Positions 37,296 through 46,912 of a stretch of 64,000 nt of DNA are shown piece after piece. The position numbers and the translations under genes were made by a program. This stretch comes from JAXMBX01 sp046349635 (GTDB lineage: Bacteria; Planctomycetota; Planctomycetia; Planctomycetales; Planctomycetaceae). Within the stretch, counting starts at the first letter, position 1, and each line of letters begins with the position of its first letter. The notes below the pieces were generated by a model that searched no databases, was not told where the DNA came from, and saw only the letters and a program-made list of their open reading frames with translations. The DNA is taken from contig JAXMBX010000017.1 in the NCBI GenBank assembly GCA_046349635.1, positions 1 to 64,000 of the forward strand, written 5' to 3'.

Positions 37296-37649
37296 ATGGC
37301 GAGCGACAAAATCGGCGGAAATCCCCCCGCTGGGAACCAAGCCCCCGGACAGCCCCAGGTTATTGAAGTGGACGGCCTGGAGGCGTTTTATGCAAATTTC
37401 GCCCGCGTCGCCGGGTCCCCTGAGGAGTTGATCCTCGACTTCGGCCTGAATCCCCAGCCCTACACGACGGATGCTCCCCCCATCAAGATCGCCCGTCGGG
37501 TGGCGATGAACTTCTATACCGCCAAGCGTTTGCTGCATGCCATGGGGATGGCGATCCAGCGGCACGAGCAGGCGTTCGGCGTGATGGAACTGGACGTCAA
37601 CAAGCGGTTTGCAACCGCGAACGCGACCAAGACGCACGCTAACGACTGA
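37296..37649 (+). CDS. DUF3467 family protein
   Basis: A 117-residue protein with the DUF3467 core: YANFARVAGSPEELILDFGL (~25-44), then NPQPY and IARRVAMNFYTAKRLLHAMG (~61-80), and a conserved region ending in VMELDVNKRF. The N-terminus is low-complexity (GGNPPAGNQAPGQPQ). The function of the family is not known. The start is well supported by AGGAGAAAT ahead of the ATG. It is followed by an intrinsic terminator and appears to be monocistronic. Confidence 0.88.
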   Translation: MASDKIGGNPPAGNQAPGQPQVIEVDGLEAFYANFARVAGSPEELILDFGLNPQPYTTDAPPIKIARRVAMNFYTAKRLLHAMGMAIQRHEQAFGVMELDVNKRFATANATKTHAND

Positions 37650-37667
37650 TCCTGATCTGATCCTCCC

Positions 37668-37704
37668 AAGCGGCCCTGAAGAAAATTCTTCCGGGCCGCT
37701 TTTT
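37668..37704 (+). terminator. Intrinsic terminator after the DUF3467 gene
   Basis: The stem AAGCGGCCC-TGAAGAA / TTCTTC-C-GGGCCGCTT is almost perfect, with a short AAA loop, and ends in a T-run, 19 bases after the stop. Confidence 0.92.
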
Positions 37705-38011
37705 CATTGCTCCTCCCAGCCCCCCCAGATTCCGACCTCTCACTTCTTCGCCCGCTTGTGGCTGACGCCGCCCACACGCCCTACGGGCATATGGGCCACC
37801 CATCATCAGCTTGCCTCGGGGATTCGTCCCAAGACCTGATCTTGTCACAAGTTCAGGAATGAACTAAGAATTCGCCTCCCTCTCTCCGAGATTTTCGCGC
37901 TCACTCACGTCACGACGTTTTTTCCCACTTCTCCCGTTCGAGTCGAAGGCAAAATTCCGTCGATCGGTGCAGATCAGGGATGGTGTTTTCATCTGTTCCA
38001 GGAACCGGGTC
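37705..38011. other. Intergenic region, no gene seen
   Basis: About 300 bases. A small perfect hairpin (AGTTCA-GGAA-TGAACT, 37850-37865) is the only structure noted. It probably contains the promoter of the following lipoprotein gene. Confidence 0.45.
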
Positions 38012-39937
38012 ATGAATCAGGCTATGTATCGTGCGCTGTTGTACTGCACGTTCATCGTCTGTCTCTGCACGGGCTGCGCCCTCTCGGGCGGGAGCAAGAA
38101 AACCGCCTCCACTGATACGAAGAAAGCCCCGCCGCGCAGTTCCAAAACAGAAGTCGCGGCGACCCCCTTTTGGCGGCGTCCCTTCGGTAGTTCCGCCTCG
38201 AAGTCCTCCACCGCTTCCAAAGACAAGCCCGCTTCGAAATCGAAATCCACGATTGCCTCGCGGGGCAAGAACACGCGGAAAGAGACTTCAACCGAGACGG
38301 CGCAAGCCTCCAGAGAGAAACCGGGCGCCCAAGAGAAGGATTCGGACGTCGAGAAGACGAGCGACAAATCGCTCGCCAGTTCCACACTGGATGGCTTCGA
38401 TGAGACGACCCGCGCATTGATTCAGTCGGAGCTGCGGGAGGCAGATCCCGAAACGCGGGAAGAAATGTTGCGCGAACTCAAGGGGGTTCCCCCCGAGATG
38501 GTCCCGCGGATCTTGAACACGTGGCGGCTCGGGGCGAAGTATCAGAACCAGGCCAAGAAGGACAAAGTCACCCCCGTCTCGGGTAAAAAGACCGCAGCAC
38601 GGGACGACTCCCCGGAAAAAGCCGACGCGTGGGAGCCCGGTGCGAAGAAAACCCCCGATGCGGGTCTGGGTTCGCAGAATCCGTGGAATGCGAATTACAC
38701 TCCGGGCGCGAACCAGAATTCCCAGGTTGCAGCTCCCCCTGCGACTGCGGAGGCTGCGGCCAACGCCGCGCGGAACTCTCCCACGGGGAACAAGGACTCC
38801 ATGGCGCTCGCACAACAGATGGCTGCCGCGATGGGGGCGAACACTCCGGGGGCGGGCCTGTCACGACAGGCTACTCCTGCAAACGGCGTCAACAATCCGT
38901 TTGCCGGTGGCGGCTCTGCGATGAACCTGCTCGGGAACGCGGCGTCACCCAACGGTTCGGGAAATCCCGTCCAACTCGGCCAGCCGCTCGCCGCCGTGGA
39001 AGCGGCTGCCTGGGCCGCAACGCAACAGCAAACCGGCATCGCGCAGCAGGGCTTCACCCCGAATCCCTCCGACGTCGGACAGATCAGCACGATCCCGACC
39101 ACGATCCCCGCCACGACCACTGCTGCTCCCAACTCTAACGCGATCCAAATCCCGGGGAGCCTGGGGCCGAATCAACTTCAACAGACGGTGGCCATTGCCC
39201 CGGCGATGAATCCGCAGACGCTGGAAGCGGTCCAGAAAATGATTTCCCTGAAGGAAGCGGAAGTGGCCCAGATGACTCCCGGCCATTCCGATGCGGAGCG
39301 ACAGAAATTCATTGAAGCCCATGTCCACCTGCGGATGCTATACATGATGGCGGGACAGCAACAAAGGGCGTTGCAGTCCATTCCCGGTATCGAACCGGCG
39401 GACCAGGAATTCTGGCAGCAGGTCGTGTGGGGAATGACCAACTATTTCGACAATGCCTCGATCCCCAATCCTTCGGACCGGGCCTCGCAGACGGTTGCCC
39501 AGTTCCAGGTTGCTGGAAACCGCCTGCGTGAAAAAGCCCGCCTCGAACTCCGCAATCTGAGCTTCTGCAACAAGATCGACGGGTTTGGCGACTTCGAGCG
39601 CTACCCTCACGATGAATTCAGCCCGGGGCAGCAACTCCTCATTTACGCCGAGGTGGTCAACTTCCGGAGCGAGATCACCGCCGAAGGGAAGTTTCGGACG
39701 TTGCTGAAATCCAGCTATGAGATCCTGCGGCCGGGGGGAGGGACCGAAGTCCTCGATCACAAAAAGTACGATTCCATTCCGGACGTCTGCCGCAACCAGC
39801 GGCAGGACTTCTACCTGAACTATGAGACCCGGCTGCCCCAGAACCTGAGCCCCGGGCCGTACATTCTCCGGCTGACCGTGTCGGACGAACTGGCCCACAA
39901 GGTGACGACGCAGAACATCAACTTCACCGTGCGTTAA
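38012..39937 (+). CDS. Large low-complexity lipoprotein
   Basis: A 641-residue lipoprotein of unknown function. The ATG at 38012 has AGGAA upstream and gives a short signal peptide ending in the lipobox LCTGC (~18-22); an in-frame ATG 45 bases earlier would spoil this. Residues ~25-130 are Lys/Ser/Thr-rich and disordered (SKSTIASRGKNTRKETSTE). A short ordered helix pair follows (LRELKGVPPEMVPRILNTW), then a long Ala/Asn/Gln/Gly-rich stretch (~220-390). The C-terminal ~230 residues look folded (MISLKEAEVAQMTPGHSDAE; NYFDNASIPNPSDRASQTVA; LRNLSFCNKIDGFGDFERYP). It ends in a beta-rich domain (PGPYILRLTVSDELAHKVTT). It converges on nuoN. Confidence 0.85.
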   Translation: MNQAMYRALLYCTFIVCLCTGCALSGGSKKTASTDTKKAPPRSSKTEVAATPFWRRPFGSSASKSSTASKDKPASKSKSTIASRGKNTRKETSTETAQASREKPGAQEKDSDVEKTSDKSLASSTLDGFDETTRALIQSELREADPETREEMLRELKGVPPEMVPRILNTWRLGAKYQNQAKKDKVTPVSGKKTAARDDSPEKADAWEPGAKKTPDAGLGSQNPWNANYTPGANQNSQVAAPPATAEAAANAARNSPTGNKDSMALAQQMAAAMGANTPGAGLSRQATPANGVNNPFAGGGSAMNLLGNAASPNGSGNPVQLGQPLAAVEAAAWAATQQQTGIAQQGFTPNPSDVGQISTIPTTIPATTTAAPNSNAIQIPGSLGPNQLQQTVAIAPAMNPQTLEAVQKMISLKEAEVAQMTPGHSDAERQKFIEAHVHLRMLYMMAGQQQRALQSIPGIEPADQEFWQQVVWGMTNYFDNASIPNPSDRASQTVAQFQVAGNRLREKARLELRNLSFCNKIDGFGDFERYPHDEFSPGQQLLIYAEVVNFRSEITAEGKFRTLLKSSYEILRPGGGTEVLDHKKYDSIPDVCRNQRQDFYLNYETRLPQNLSPGPYILRLTVSDELAHKVTTQNINFTVR

Positions 39938-39967
39938 AGCAGCCAGCGAAGCGGATGGTCTTGATTG

Positions 39968-41605
39968 TCAATCATGCTCGCGCGGGAGACGCACCTGAGC
40001 CACCGGAGCCGATTTCACGTCCCGTTGAGTGATCTGTCCGGGATTACCGGGGAAGCTGATGCCACGGACCGCTTCGAACAACGGTTCGGATTGCACCCCG
40101 AGCCAGACCGTGGCGACCGTCGCCAGGACGACTGCAAACTGCGTGGCACCTGTCGCACGGGGAGGCTGCTTGGCGGGGGGATCATACAGGAACATCAACG
40201 CGATGACCCGCAGGTAATAGACCGCGCCGATCGCGGCGTTCAGGACGCCGACCACCGCGAGGATGACGAACCAGCCGCTCGGAAGCGGAATCAACGTGGC
40301 GGAGTCTCCACGGACTCCCAATGCCGACGCGAACACCGCCAGTTTTCCCCAGAACCCGGGCAAGGGAGGAATCCCGGCCAAGCTGAACAGGAAGATCGCG
40401 GCGCAGATCGCGGGAACCGGTTGGACTTTCCACAAGCCGGTCAGTTCCTCGACTTCTTCCACCTGTCGGTCTCCTCGCGACAAGGAGACCAGCACGGCAA
40501 ACAGACCGGTCGAAACGAGACTGTAGGCCAGAAGGTAGAACAGGCTCGACTGGATGCCTCCGGGCAAGCCAAACATCGAATCTCCGGTCAGGCCCGGATG
40601 CAGTTTTTCCCAGAATCCGACTGAAATGCCGACCAGCATGTATCCCGCGTGCGCGATGCTGGAATAGGCGAGCATGCGGCGGATATTGGTCTGCAGCAGA
40701 GCAAGGACATTCCCCAGCGTCATCGTGAACAAGGCCATGATCAACGCGGTTGTCTCTCCGGTCAGTTCGAGTCCTGGGAGTGAGAAGGAGACGATCCGCA
40801 CGATGGCGATCAAGCCGGCGGCCTTGGGAACCACCGCCAGGAGGCCGGCGTTCCAGGCATTCGTTCCCTGGTAGACGTCGGGAGCGTAGAAGTGAAAGGG
40901 AACAGCGGTGATCTTGAAACCGAGCCCGGCGAGGATCAGGACGAGGGAGACCATCGCCATCCGGGAGGGAACCAGCGGGACGGTGGTTTCTGCGGTCGCC
41001 CGGACGCTGGAGGCGAGGATGGTGCGGATATCGGCCAGGTTGGTCGAGCCGGTCACGCCATATAGCAGACAGAAGCCATAGAGCAGAACCGCCGCGGAGG
41101 CGACGCTCAACAGGAAGTATTTGACGGCGGATTCCTGCGAGCCGTAGCCATGCCGTCCCAAGTACAGCAGGACGTACATGGGGATGCTGATCAGTTCCAG
41201 TCCGAGGAACAGGAGGATCAATTCATTGGCACAGCAGACGAGCATCAGGCCGGCGATGACGATCAGCAGCAGGCCATAAAATTCGGGCGCGTTAGCATGG
41301 TCATCCCGATCTTGAATCGCCGCGAGGCAGAAGAGCGCCCCAATGGCGAGGAAACTCATTTGAAACAGGACGCTCATGGGATCGATCAGGACCAGGCCGG
41401 GATCGACCTCGGCAGGAGGGGCCCAAAGCGCGACCAGCTTGGTGAGCTTCCATTCCGCGACGCCCGCGATGGCGAACACCACGACGCCGAGCATTCCCCA
41501 GATATTCCGCGGCAGGGAGAAACTTCCCGCCAGGATGAACAGGCAGCCCGCCGTGACCAGGATGATTTCCGGCAGCAATGAGATGAATGTCGTCGACACG
41601 GTCAC
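39968..41605 (-). CDS. nuoN: NADH-quinone oxidoreductase subunit N
   Basis: Antiporter-like proton-pumping membrane subunit of complex I; last gene of the operon. The 545 residues form about 14 hydrophobic helices, with the NuoN landmarks ALFCLAAIQDRDDH, FLGLELISIPMYVL (conserved Glu), YGSQESAVKYFLLSVASAAV, TAVPFHFYAPDVYQG, RRMLAYSSIAHAGYMLVGIS and LSLAGIPPLPGFWGKLAVF. The GTG start overlaps the nuoM stop (GTGA). The last residues (SAPVAQVRLPREHD) are a short soluble tail. Confidence 0.96.
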   Translation of the reverse strand: MTVSTTFISLLPEIILVTAGCLFILAGSFSLPRNIWGMLGVVVFAIAGVAEWKLTKLVALWAPPAEVDPGLVLIDPMSVLFQMSFLAIGALFCLAAIQDRDDHANAPEFYGLLLIVIAGLMLVCCANELILLFLGLELISIPMYVLLYLGRHGYGSQESAVKYFLLSVASAAVLLYGFCLLYGVTGSTNLADIRTILASSVRATAETTVPLVPSRMAMVSLVLILAGLGFKITAVPFHFYAPDVYQGTNAWNAGLLAVVPKAAGLIAIVRIVSFSLPGLELTGETTALIMALFTMTLGNVLALLQTNIRRMLAYSSIAHAGYMLVGISVGFWEKLHPGLTGDSMFGLPGGIQSSLFYLLAYSLVSTGLFAVLVSLSRGDRQVEEVEELTGLWKVQPVPAICAAIFLFSLAGIPPLPGFWGKLAVFASALGVRGDSATLIPLPSGWFVILAVVGVLNAAIGAVYYLRVIALMFLYDPPAKQPPRATGATQFAVVLATVATVWLGVQSEPLFEAVRGISFPGNPGQITQRDVKSAPVAQVRLPREHD

Positions 41606-43464
41606 TTACCCACTTCTGAAGAAAGAACCCCCGCGCGTTCCGCGGGGACTTGAGATTGAACGAGTCCGGTCTTTTGCACGGCACCCCGATCCGCCATCTG
41701 GGGGAGAGGTTTCTGATGCAGCGCCTGGACCACTTCCGCGATGGAAGGCTCCATCTGGCTGATGATGAACTGCGGGAACAGGCCGACCCAGAAAATGGCG
41801 ACGGTCAGCGGAACGATCGCCCCCAGTTCGCGCCAACTGAGGTCCGGGATGCTGCTCATGACGACCGCGGGAGATCCATGTCCATGGTGGTCGTGGCCGC
41901 CGTGATCGTGTGCCCCATGGCCGTGTGCTTCGTGATGGCCACCCGCTTCATGTCCGTGAGCCGCACCGTGATGGTGGCCCCCGTGCGAGGCCAGCGGCTC
42001 ACGCAGCGGTCCGAACATGACGCGGCGATTCAATTGCAGCATGTACCACGCACCGAGGATAATGCCGCTCAGCGACAGGATTCCATACACCTTGTTCGTC
42101 GCGAACATTCCCATCATTGCCAGGATTTCCCCCGTAAAACCATTCAGCCCGGGGAGGCCGATGCTGGAGAAGACGACGACGATAAAGAAGAACCCGAGAA
42201 TGGGGAACTTGCGAACCATGCCGCTGTAGGCGTCGATCTCGCGGGTGTGATAGCGGTCGTACAACATGCCGACGAGGGTGAACAGCGCTCCGGTGGAGAG
42301 GCCGTGGTTGATCATCTGGAGCATCCCGCCGCTGATCCCCACGGAGTTGAAGGCAAACAGCCCCAGCAGGCAGAAACCCATGTGGCTGACGGAGGAATAC
42401 GCGACGAGCTTCTTGATATCGTCCTGAGCGAGGGCCACGAGGGCCCCATAGATAATGCCGATGACACTTAAGGTCGCGATGGCATTGAACGCCCACCACG
42501 AGGCATCCGGCAACATGGGGAGCATGAACCGCAGGAAGCCGTAGGAGCCGATTTTCAGCAGCACGCCTGCGAGCAACACGCTGCCCGCCGTGGGGGCTTC
42601 GACGTGTGCCAGAGGGAGCCACGTATGGAACGGGAAGAGGGGCACCTTGATGGCAAAACCGGCGAAGAGGGCGACGAAGATCCACGGGCTGACCTGCGAC
42701 CAGAATTGCGCCTGGGCATCCCCGGCGGCAACGAGTTGCGGGATTTCCTTGATGAGCCGCGGGATGGAGAAGGTCAACTGCGACGACCCACCCGGCAGTG
42801 ATTGGGACATCCAGCTATGGCTGAGGACAATGAACAGCAGCCCCAGGAAGGTGAGCAGGCTTCCCGTGAGGGTGAAGACGAAGAACTTCCGGGCGGCCCA
42901 GCGGCGGTCGCTCCCGCCCCACAGGCCGATCATGAAGAACAGCGGGATGAGGGTAAACTCGAAGAAGATATAGAACAGGATGATGTCCTGGGCCGAGAAG
43001 ACCCCCATCATGCCGGATTCCAGAACGAGCATCAGTGCGTAATATGTCGCGGCGCGATCCTGAATCGACTCCCAACTGATGAGGACCGCGGGGATCATGA
43101 GTAGGCCGGTCAGCGCGATCAGCCAGAGGCTGATCCCATCGACACCGAGGCTGAAGCGGATATCCGGTCCCTGATTCGGCCGGGCGGGTTCGCCGGGGAG
43201 ATGCGGCCCGCTGCTGGAGCTGATCCAGGGCATGTCGGTCTTCATCTGGATCAGCATGCGGTGTCCGTTGGCATCCCGCTTGTATGGGTTGTAGTTCATC
43301 GCGACCTGGGCGGAGAGGGCGAAACAGATCAGCGTCGTGATCAGTGCCACTCCCCGGACCGCTTTCAATCCCAGACCTGAAACCGTCAGCACCAGCACCG
43401 CCCCCACGAGCGGGAGCAGGACCAGCGATTCCACGATTTCCGACAGTACGTGTTCCGGCAGCAT
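41602..43464 (-). CDS. nuoM: NADH-quinone oxidoreductase subunit M with His-rich loop
   Basis: Antiporter-like proton-pumping subunit of complex I. The 620 residues include the NuoM signatures FSLGVDGISLWLIALTGLL, FYIFFEFTLIPLFFMIGLWG (conserved Glu), FLPFHTWLPLAHVEAPTAGS-type sequence (here LFPFHTWLPLAHVEAPTAGS), DIKKLVAYSSVSHMGFCLLG and GLPGLNGFTGEIL. Between the penultimate helices there is an unusual ~40-residue histidine/glycine run (about 41865-42000), containing HGGHHHGAAHGHEAGGHHEA followed by HGHGAHDHGGHDHHGHG. It should face the aqueous side. E. coli NuoM has about 509 residues, so this insert and the tail account for the excess length. Confidence 0.96.
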   Translation of the reverse strand: MLPEHVLSEIVESLVLLPLVGAVLVLTVSGLGLKAVRGVALITTLICFALSAQVAMNYNPYKRDANGHRMLIQMKTDMPWISSSSGPHLPGEPARPNQGPDIRFSLGVDGISLWLIALTGLLMIPAVLISWESIQDRAATYYALMLVLESGMMGVFSAQDIILFYIFFEFTLIPLFFMIGLWGGSDRRWAARKFFVFTLTGSLLTFLGLLFIVLSHSWMSQSLPGGSSQLTFSIPRLIKEIPQLVAAGDAQAQFWSQVSPWIFVALFAGFAIKVPLFPFHTWLPLAHVEAPTAGSVLLAGVLLKIGSYGFLRFMLPMLPDASWWAFNAIATLSVIGIIYGALVALAQDDIKKLVAYSSVSHMGFCLLGLFAFNSVGISGGMLQMINHGLSTGALFTLVGMLYDRYHTREIDAYSGMVRKFPILGFFFIVVVFSSIGLPGLNGFTGEILAMMGMFATNKVYGILSLSGIILGAWYMLQLNRRVMFGPLREPLASHGGHHHGAAHGHEAGGHHEAHGHGAHDHGGHDHHGHGSPAVVMSSIPDLSWRELGAIVPLTVAIFWVGLFPQFIISQMEPSIAEVVQALHQKPLPQMADRGAVQKTGLVQSQVPAERAGVLSSEVGK

Positions 43465-43476
43465 GTTCCTCTATCC

Positions 43477-45546
43477 TTACCAGGCCAGGATGGCGGCCAA
43501 CATCACCGCCATCGCCAGCATCATCGACAATGCATAAAACTGGACCAGTCCGTTCTGCAGCGGACGGAGCAAACGCCCCACTTCGCGCGGCAGGTAGGTG
43601 AAGAGCCCCACTCCGGCGCCATCAATCAGTCCCCAATCCAGGAACCGGGAAAGCTGGGCCAAACCGCGCAACGGCAGAACGAACAGGACCATGTAGATCT
43701 CGTCCAGGTAAAACTTGTGCAAGCTGAGTCTGGTCAACGGAGGACAGGCCGAAGCGAGCATGGAAGGAAGTCTGGATGCACTCCCGTACATGGTCCATGC
43801 GAGACCGATGCCGAGCACCGCGACGATGGTGCTGACAATCGCCACCATCCAATCCATCTCGTGATGAGCGCCCGCGCCAGCGATGGTGTGACCCAGGTAG
43901 CCGTCGAAGATCCCGGAGACGTGCCCCAGCGCGAGGCCGATCCCCGCGGCCCCGAACGCCAGAATGATCAAGGGGATTGTCATCGCGGGAGGAGACTCGT
44001 GGGCATGATGCCCGGCTTCCTCAGGGATTTTTTCCGGTCCGTGGAAGGTCATGAAGACCGCCCGGAAAGTATAGAACGCCGTCAGAAACGCGGTGAAAGT
44101 TCCCATCGCGAACAGCAGTTGATACCAGTACTTGCCATCGATCCACAACAGTCTCGCGGTCCGGGCTGCGACGACCGGGTGGGCTGCTTCCGGGTGATCG
44201 CCGTGTCCTGCCGCCGGCTTGTCGGCCGCGTGGCCATCGTGACCTGCGTCATGCCCCGCGTCATGCGGCGCGGCAGCGGAGTGACCTTGTGCCGCATGAT
44301 GGACGGCTGCGAGGATGGTGTCCTTGCTCCAGAATCCGGAGAGGGGAAACAACCCCGCCAAAGCGAGCGAGCCGATGACGAACGTGATGTAGGTGATCGG
44401 CATCAGCTTCCGCAGGCCGCTGAAGCGTTGCATGTCGATCACGTGCCCCATGGCGTGCATCACGCTCCCCGCACCGAGGAACAGGAGCGCCTTGAAGAAG
44501 GCATGCGTGAACAGGTGGAACATGCCCCCGGCGATTCCGACAACCGATCCGGCCCCTAGCCCGAGGAACATGTATCCCAACTGGCTGACGGTGGAGTACG
44601 CGAGAACGCGCTTGAGGTCGGTCTGCGTCAAGGCGATCAACGCCGCCAGAAGTGCAGTGAATCCTCCGACGAGCGAAATGACCAACTGGGCGTTTGGAGC
44701 GAGCATATACAACGGAGTACACCGCGCAACCATGTAGACCCCGGCGGTGACCATCGTGGCGGCATGGATCAATGCACTGACGGGGGTCGGGCCTTCCATC
44801 GCATCCGGCAACCAGACCATCAACGGGAACTGGGCGGATTTGCCGATTGCCCCGGCGAACAGACAGAGACAGATCGCTTCGATGAGCAGCGGATTCTCCG
44901 CGGCCGTCTTGGCGAGGAGAGCGGGCTTGCCGAGCGTTTCCGAGAAATTCACCGTCCCAAACGTCACCCAGATCAGGAAGATTCCGATGGCGAATCCGAA
45001 GTCGCCGATCCGGTTGACGACGAACGCCTTCTGGCCGGCATAGGCGGCGGAGGGTTTCTCATACCAGAAGCCGATCAGCAGGTAGCTGCACAAGCCGACC
45101 GCTTCCCAGAACATGAACAACATGACGAAGTTCGCGCTCAGGACGAGCATGATCATTGAGAACACGAACAGCGAGACGATGGAGAAGAATCGCCAGTAAC
45201 CTCGATCTCCGTGCATATAGCCTGAGGCGTAGATCACCACGAGAGTGGCAATGAACGTCAGCATGGAGAGCATGATGCAGGAGAGGGTATCCAGGTGCAG
45301 CGCGATGGGAATCGACACTTTGGGCGCCCCGGGCTGCGTCAGGATTTCCATCCAGCGATAGAGTTCGATATCCACCGGCTGGGTCGCTTTGGGGAGGCAG
45401 GCCCACGAACAGGCACAGGCGACCGCGCATCCTAATGCCGCGACCCAATGGCTTTTGTCCTTCAGGAATTTCGCGCCGAAAATCGCGATCAGCAGGCAGG
45501 CAAGCAGCGGAGCGGCCGGAATTGTCTTGACCAGTGTCTCAACCAT
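43477..45546 (-). CDS. nuoL: NADH-quinone oxidoreductase subunit L with His-rich loop
   Basis: Distal proton-pumping subunit with the lateral helix. The 689 residues hold SYLLIGFWYEKPSAAYAGQK, FVVNRIGDFGFAIGIF, SAQFPLMVWLPDAMEGPTPV, SALIHAATMVTAGVYMVAR, LALTQTDLKRVLAYSTVSQL (read ALIALTQTDLKRVLAYSTVS) and FKALLFLGAGSVMHAMG. A His/Ala/Gly-rich loop lies at about 44150-44310 (HAAQGHSAAAPHDAGHDAGH, then DGHAADKPAAGHGDHPEAAH), a second His-rich insert besides that in NuoM. The start at 45546 overlaps the end of nuoK by 8 bases. Confidence 0.96.
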   Translation of the reverse strand: MVETLVKTIPAAPLLACLLIAIFGAKFLKDKSHWVAALGCAVACACSWACLPKATQPVDIELYRWMEILTQPGAPKVSIPIALHLDTLSCIMLSMLTFIATLVVIYASGYMHGDRGYWRFFSIVSLFVFSMIMLVLSANFVMLFMFWEAVGLCSYLLIGFWYEKPSAAYAGQKAFVVNRIGDFGFAIGIFLIWVTFGTVNFSETLGKPALLAKTAAENPLLIEAICLCLFAGAIGKSAQFPLMVWLPDAMEGPTPVSALIHAATMVTAGVYMVARCTPLYMLAPNAQLVISLVGGFTALLAALIALTQTDLKRVLAYSTVSQLGYMFLGLGAGSVVGIAGGMFHLFTHAFFKALLFLGAGSVMHAMGHVIDMQRFSGLRKLMPITYITFVIGSLALAGLFPLSGFWSKDTILAAVHHAAQGHSAAAPHDAGHDAGHDGHAADKPAAGHGDHPEAAHPVVAARTARLLWIDGKYWYQLLFAMGTFTAFLTAFYTFRAVFMTFHGPEKIPEEAGHHAHESPPAMTIPLIILAFGAAGIGLALGHVSGIFDGYLGHTIAGAGAHHEMDWMVAIVSTIVAVLGIGLAWTMYGSASRLPSMLASACPPLTRLSLHKFYLDEIYMVLFVLPLRGLAQLSRFLDWGLIDGAGVGLFTYLPREVGRLLRPLQNGLVQFYALSMMLAMAVMLAAILAW

Positions 45547-46030
45547 GCGGCACCTCCACCTTCTCCGACTCCGCCTTGGATGCGGGCATCTTCTTCTTTC
45601 CGTTTGCCGACTGTTTCGAACCGGGCAGGCGACCCGCGACCGTCAAGTGGGGCCACTGGGGAGTCTGCTCTTCCGCATCCTGCTCCGAGCCGAATTCATT
45701 GGGAATCTGCGGCTGGTCGGATTCCCTCAGATCCTGCCACAGGGAAACATCGAGGGTCTTGTTCCGCTTGAAGAGGACGACGATCAGCGCCAGCGCGATG
45801 GCCGCTTCACCGCCCGCCAAGGCCAGGCTGAAGACCGTGAAGACCTGGCCTCCCCAGTTGTTGTGATACCTGCTGAACGCGACCAGGGAGAGGGAGACCC
45901 CCTGGAGCATCAGCTCCGCGCAGAGGAACATCACGATCAGATTTCGCCGCGTCAGAAATCCGATCATCCCCAGGGAGAACAGGATCGCTCCCAGGAGAAG
46001 ATAGTTATTGAGTGTGGCCGACGGGTCCAT
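45539..46030 (-). CDS. nuoK: NADH-quinone oxidoreductase subunit K with C-terminal extension
   Basis: Three-helix membrane subunit of complex I that carries conserved glutamates for proton transfer (MFLCAELMLQGVSLSLVAFS; AGGEAAIALALIVVLFKRNK). From the ATG at 46030 it has 163 residues; the typical NuoK has about 100. The extra ~60 residues after LFKRNKTLDV are hydrophilic (SDQPQIPNEFGSEQDAEEQ; GKKKMPASKAESEKVEVPHG) and show no family motif. A TTG five codons earlier is an alternative start. It overlaps nuoL by 8 bases. Confidence 0.94.
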   Translation of the reverse strand: MDPSATLNNYLLLGAILFSLGMIGFLTRRNLIVMFLCAELMLQGVSLSLVAFSRYHNNWGGQVFTVFSLALAGGEAAIALALIVVLFKRNKTLDVSLWQDLRESDQPQIPNEFGSEQDAEEQTPQWPHLTVAGRLPGSKQSANGKKKMPASKAESEKVEVPHG

Positions 46031-46078
46031 GATTCCGGTTTTCAAAAAAGGGATAACTCTATCCGGGAAAATGTTTCG

Positions 46079-46885
46079 TTAAGGAGTTGTCTGCTCCGGG
46101 CGGGGAGTATGCGAGGCGATGAGCATCGCCCCCACGACCGCCACCAGAAGAATGACGCCGATGACTTCGATGCTGACGTAATGATCCAGGAACAGCGCGC
46201 GTCCCAGTCCTTCCACGTGCGGCTGGTCCGCCTGCATCCGTTCATTGGGATGGGCCTTGGTTCCGGCGGCGAGCTGATTCTTCGTGGGGAGGACGCTCAA
46301 GGGCTGCGTGGAGTTGCCGCCGAGGAGGGCGATCCGCTTCTCCAGAGGCTGCGTTTCGTGGCGAGTCGCATAGGTCAGCGTGCCGATCAACGTCCACGCC
46401 AGGATGACGCCGGTGACGCAGGCGAGAAACGGCTCGCGGCTGTAGCGGTCATAGAGGGCGGTTCCCTTGGGCTGGGCGAGCATGATCACGAACAGGAAGG
46501 TGACGATGATCGCTCCGGCGTAAATGATGATCGTCGCCGCAGCGAGGAACTCCGCCCCCTGCAGCAGATACAGCCCCGAGTTCGTCAACAGGACGAGCGC
46601 GAACCAGAGAGCCGAATAGACCGGGTTATGGCTGCTGATCATCAGCACGGCTGAAACGATGCTGACCGCCGCCATGACGTAGAAGGCGATGCCGTTGGTG
46701 AGATGGGGGATGGCCTGGGCGGATTGTTGCGCCAGGAGTGCCAGGCCGATCGTCGCCAGCAATCCTCCGAGGTAACGGAGCGGCGTCTGGCCGGCGGTGC
46801 GCCCGTTGGGGAGCAGGAGATAAACTCCCAGCCCGCCGAGGGCGACAGTCAGAAAACTCATCAATGTCAAACCGTGCTGACTCAT
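46079..46885 (-). CDS. nuoJ: NADH-quinone oxidoreductase subunit J
   Basis: Membrane subunit of complex I next to NuoK. The 268 residues from the ATG at 46885 (AGAAG upstream) have five hydrophobic helices, with the NuoJ core NPVYSALWFALVLLTNSGLY, LQGAEFLAAATIIIYAGAII and VTFLFVIMLAQPKG. An extra ~30-residue soluble stretch (AAGTKAHPNERMQADQPHVE) precedes the final helix (VSIEVIGVILLVAVVGAM). A TTG start further upstream would reach the nuoI stop but has no better ribosome site. Confidence 0.94.
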   Translation of the reverse strand: MSQHGLTLMSFLTVALGGLGVYLLLPNGRTAGQTPLRYLGGLLATIGLALLAQQSAQAIPHLTNGIAFYVMAAVSIVSAVLMISSHNPVYSALWFALVLLTNSGLYLLQGAEFLAAATIIIYAGAIIVTFLFVIMLAQPKGTALYDRYSREPFLACVTGVILAWTLIGTLTYATRHETQPLEKRIALLGGNSTQPLSVLPTKNQLAAGTKAHPNERMQADQPHVEGLGRALFLDHYVSIEVIGVILLVAVVGAMLIASHTPRPEQTTP

Positions 46886-46912
46886 AGCTTCTATTCCCGA
46901 ACGCGGTCCCAA

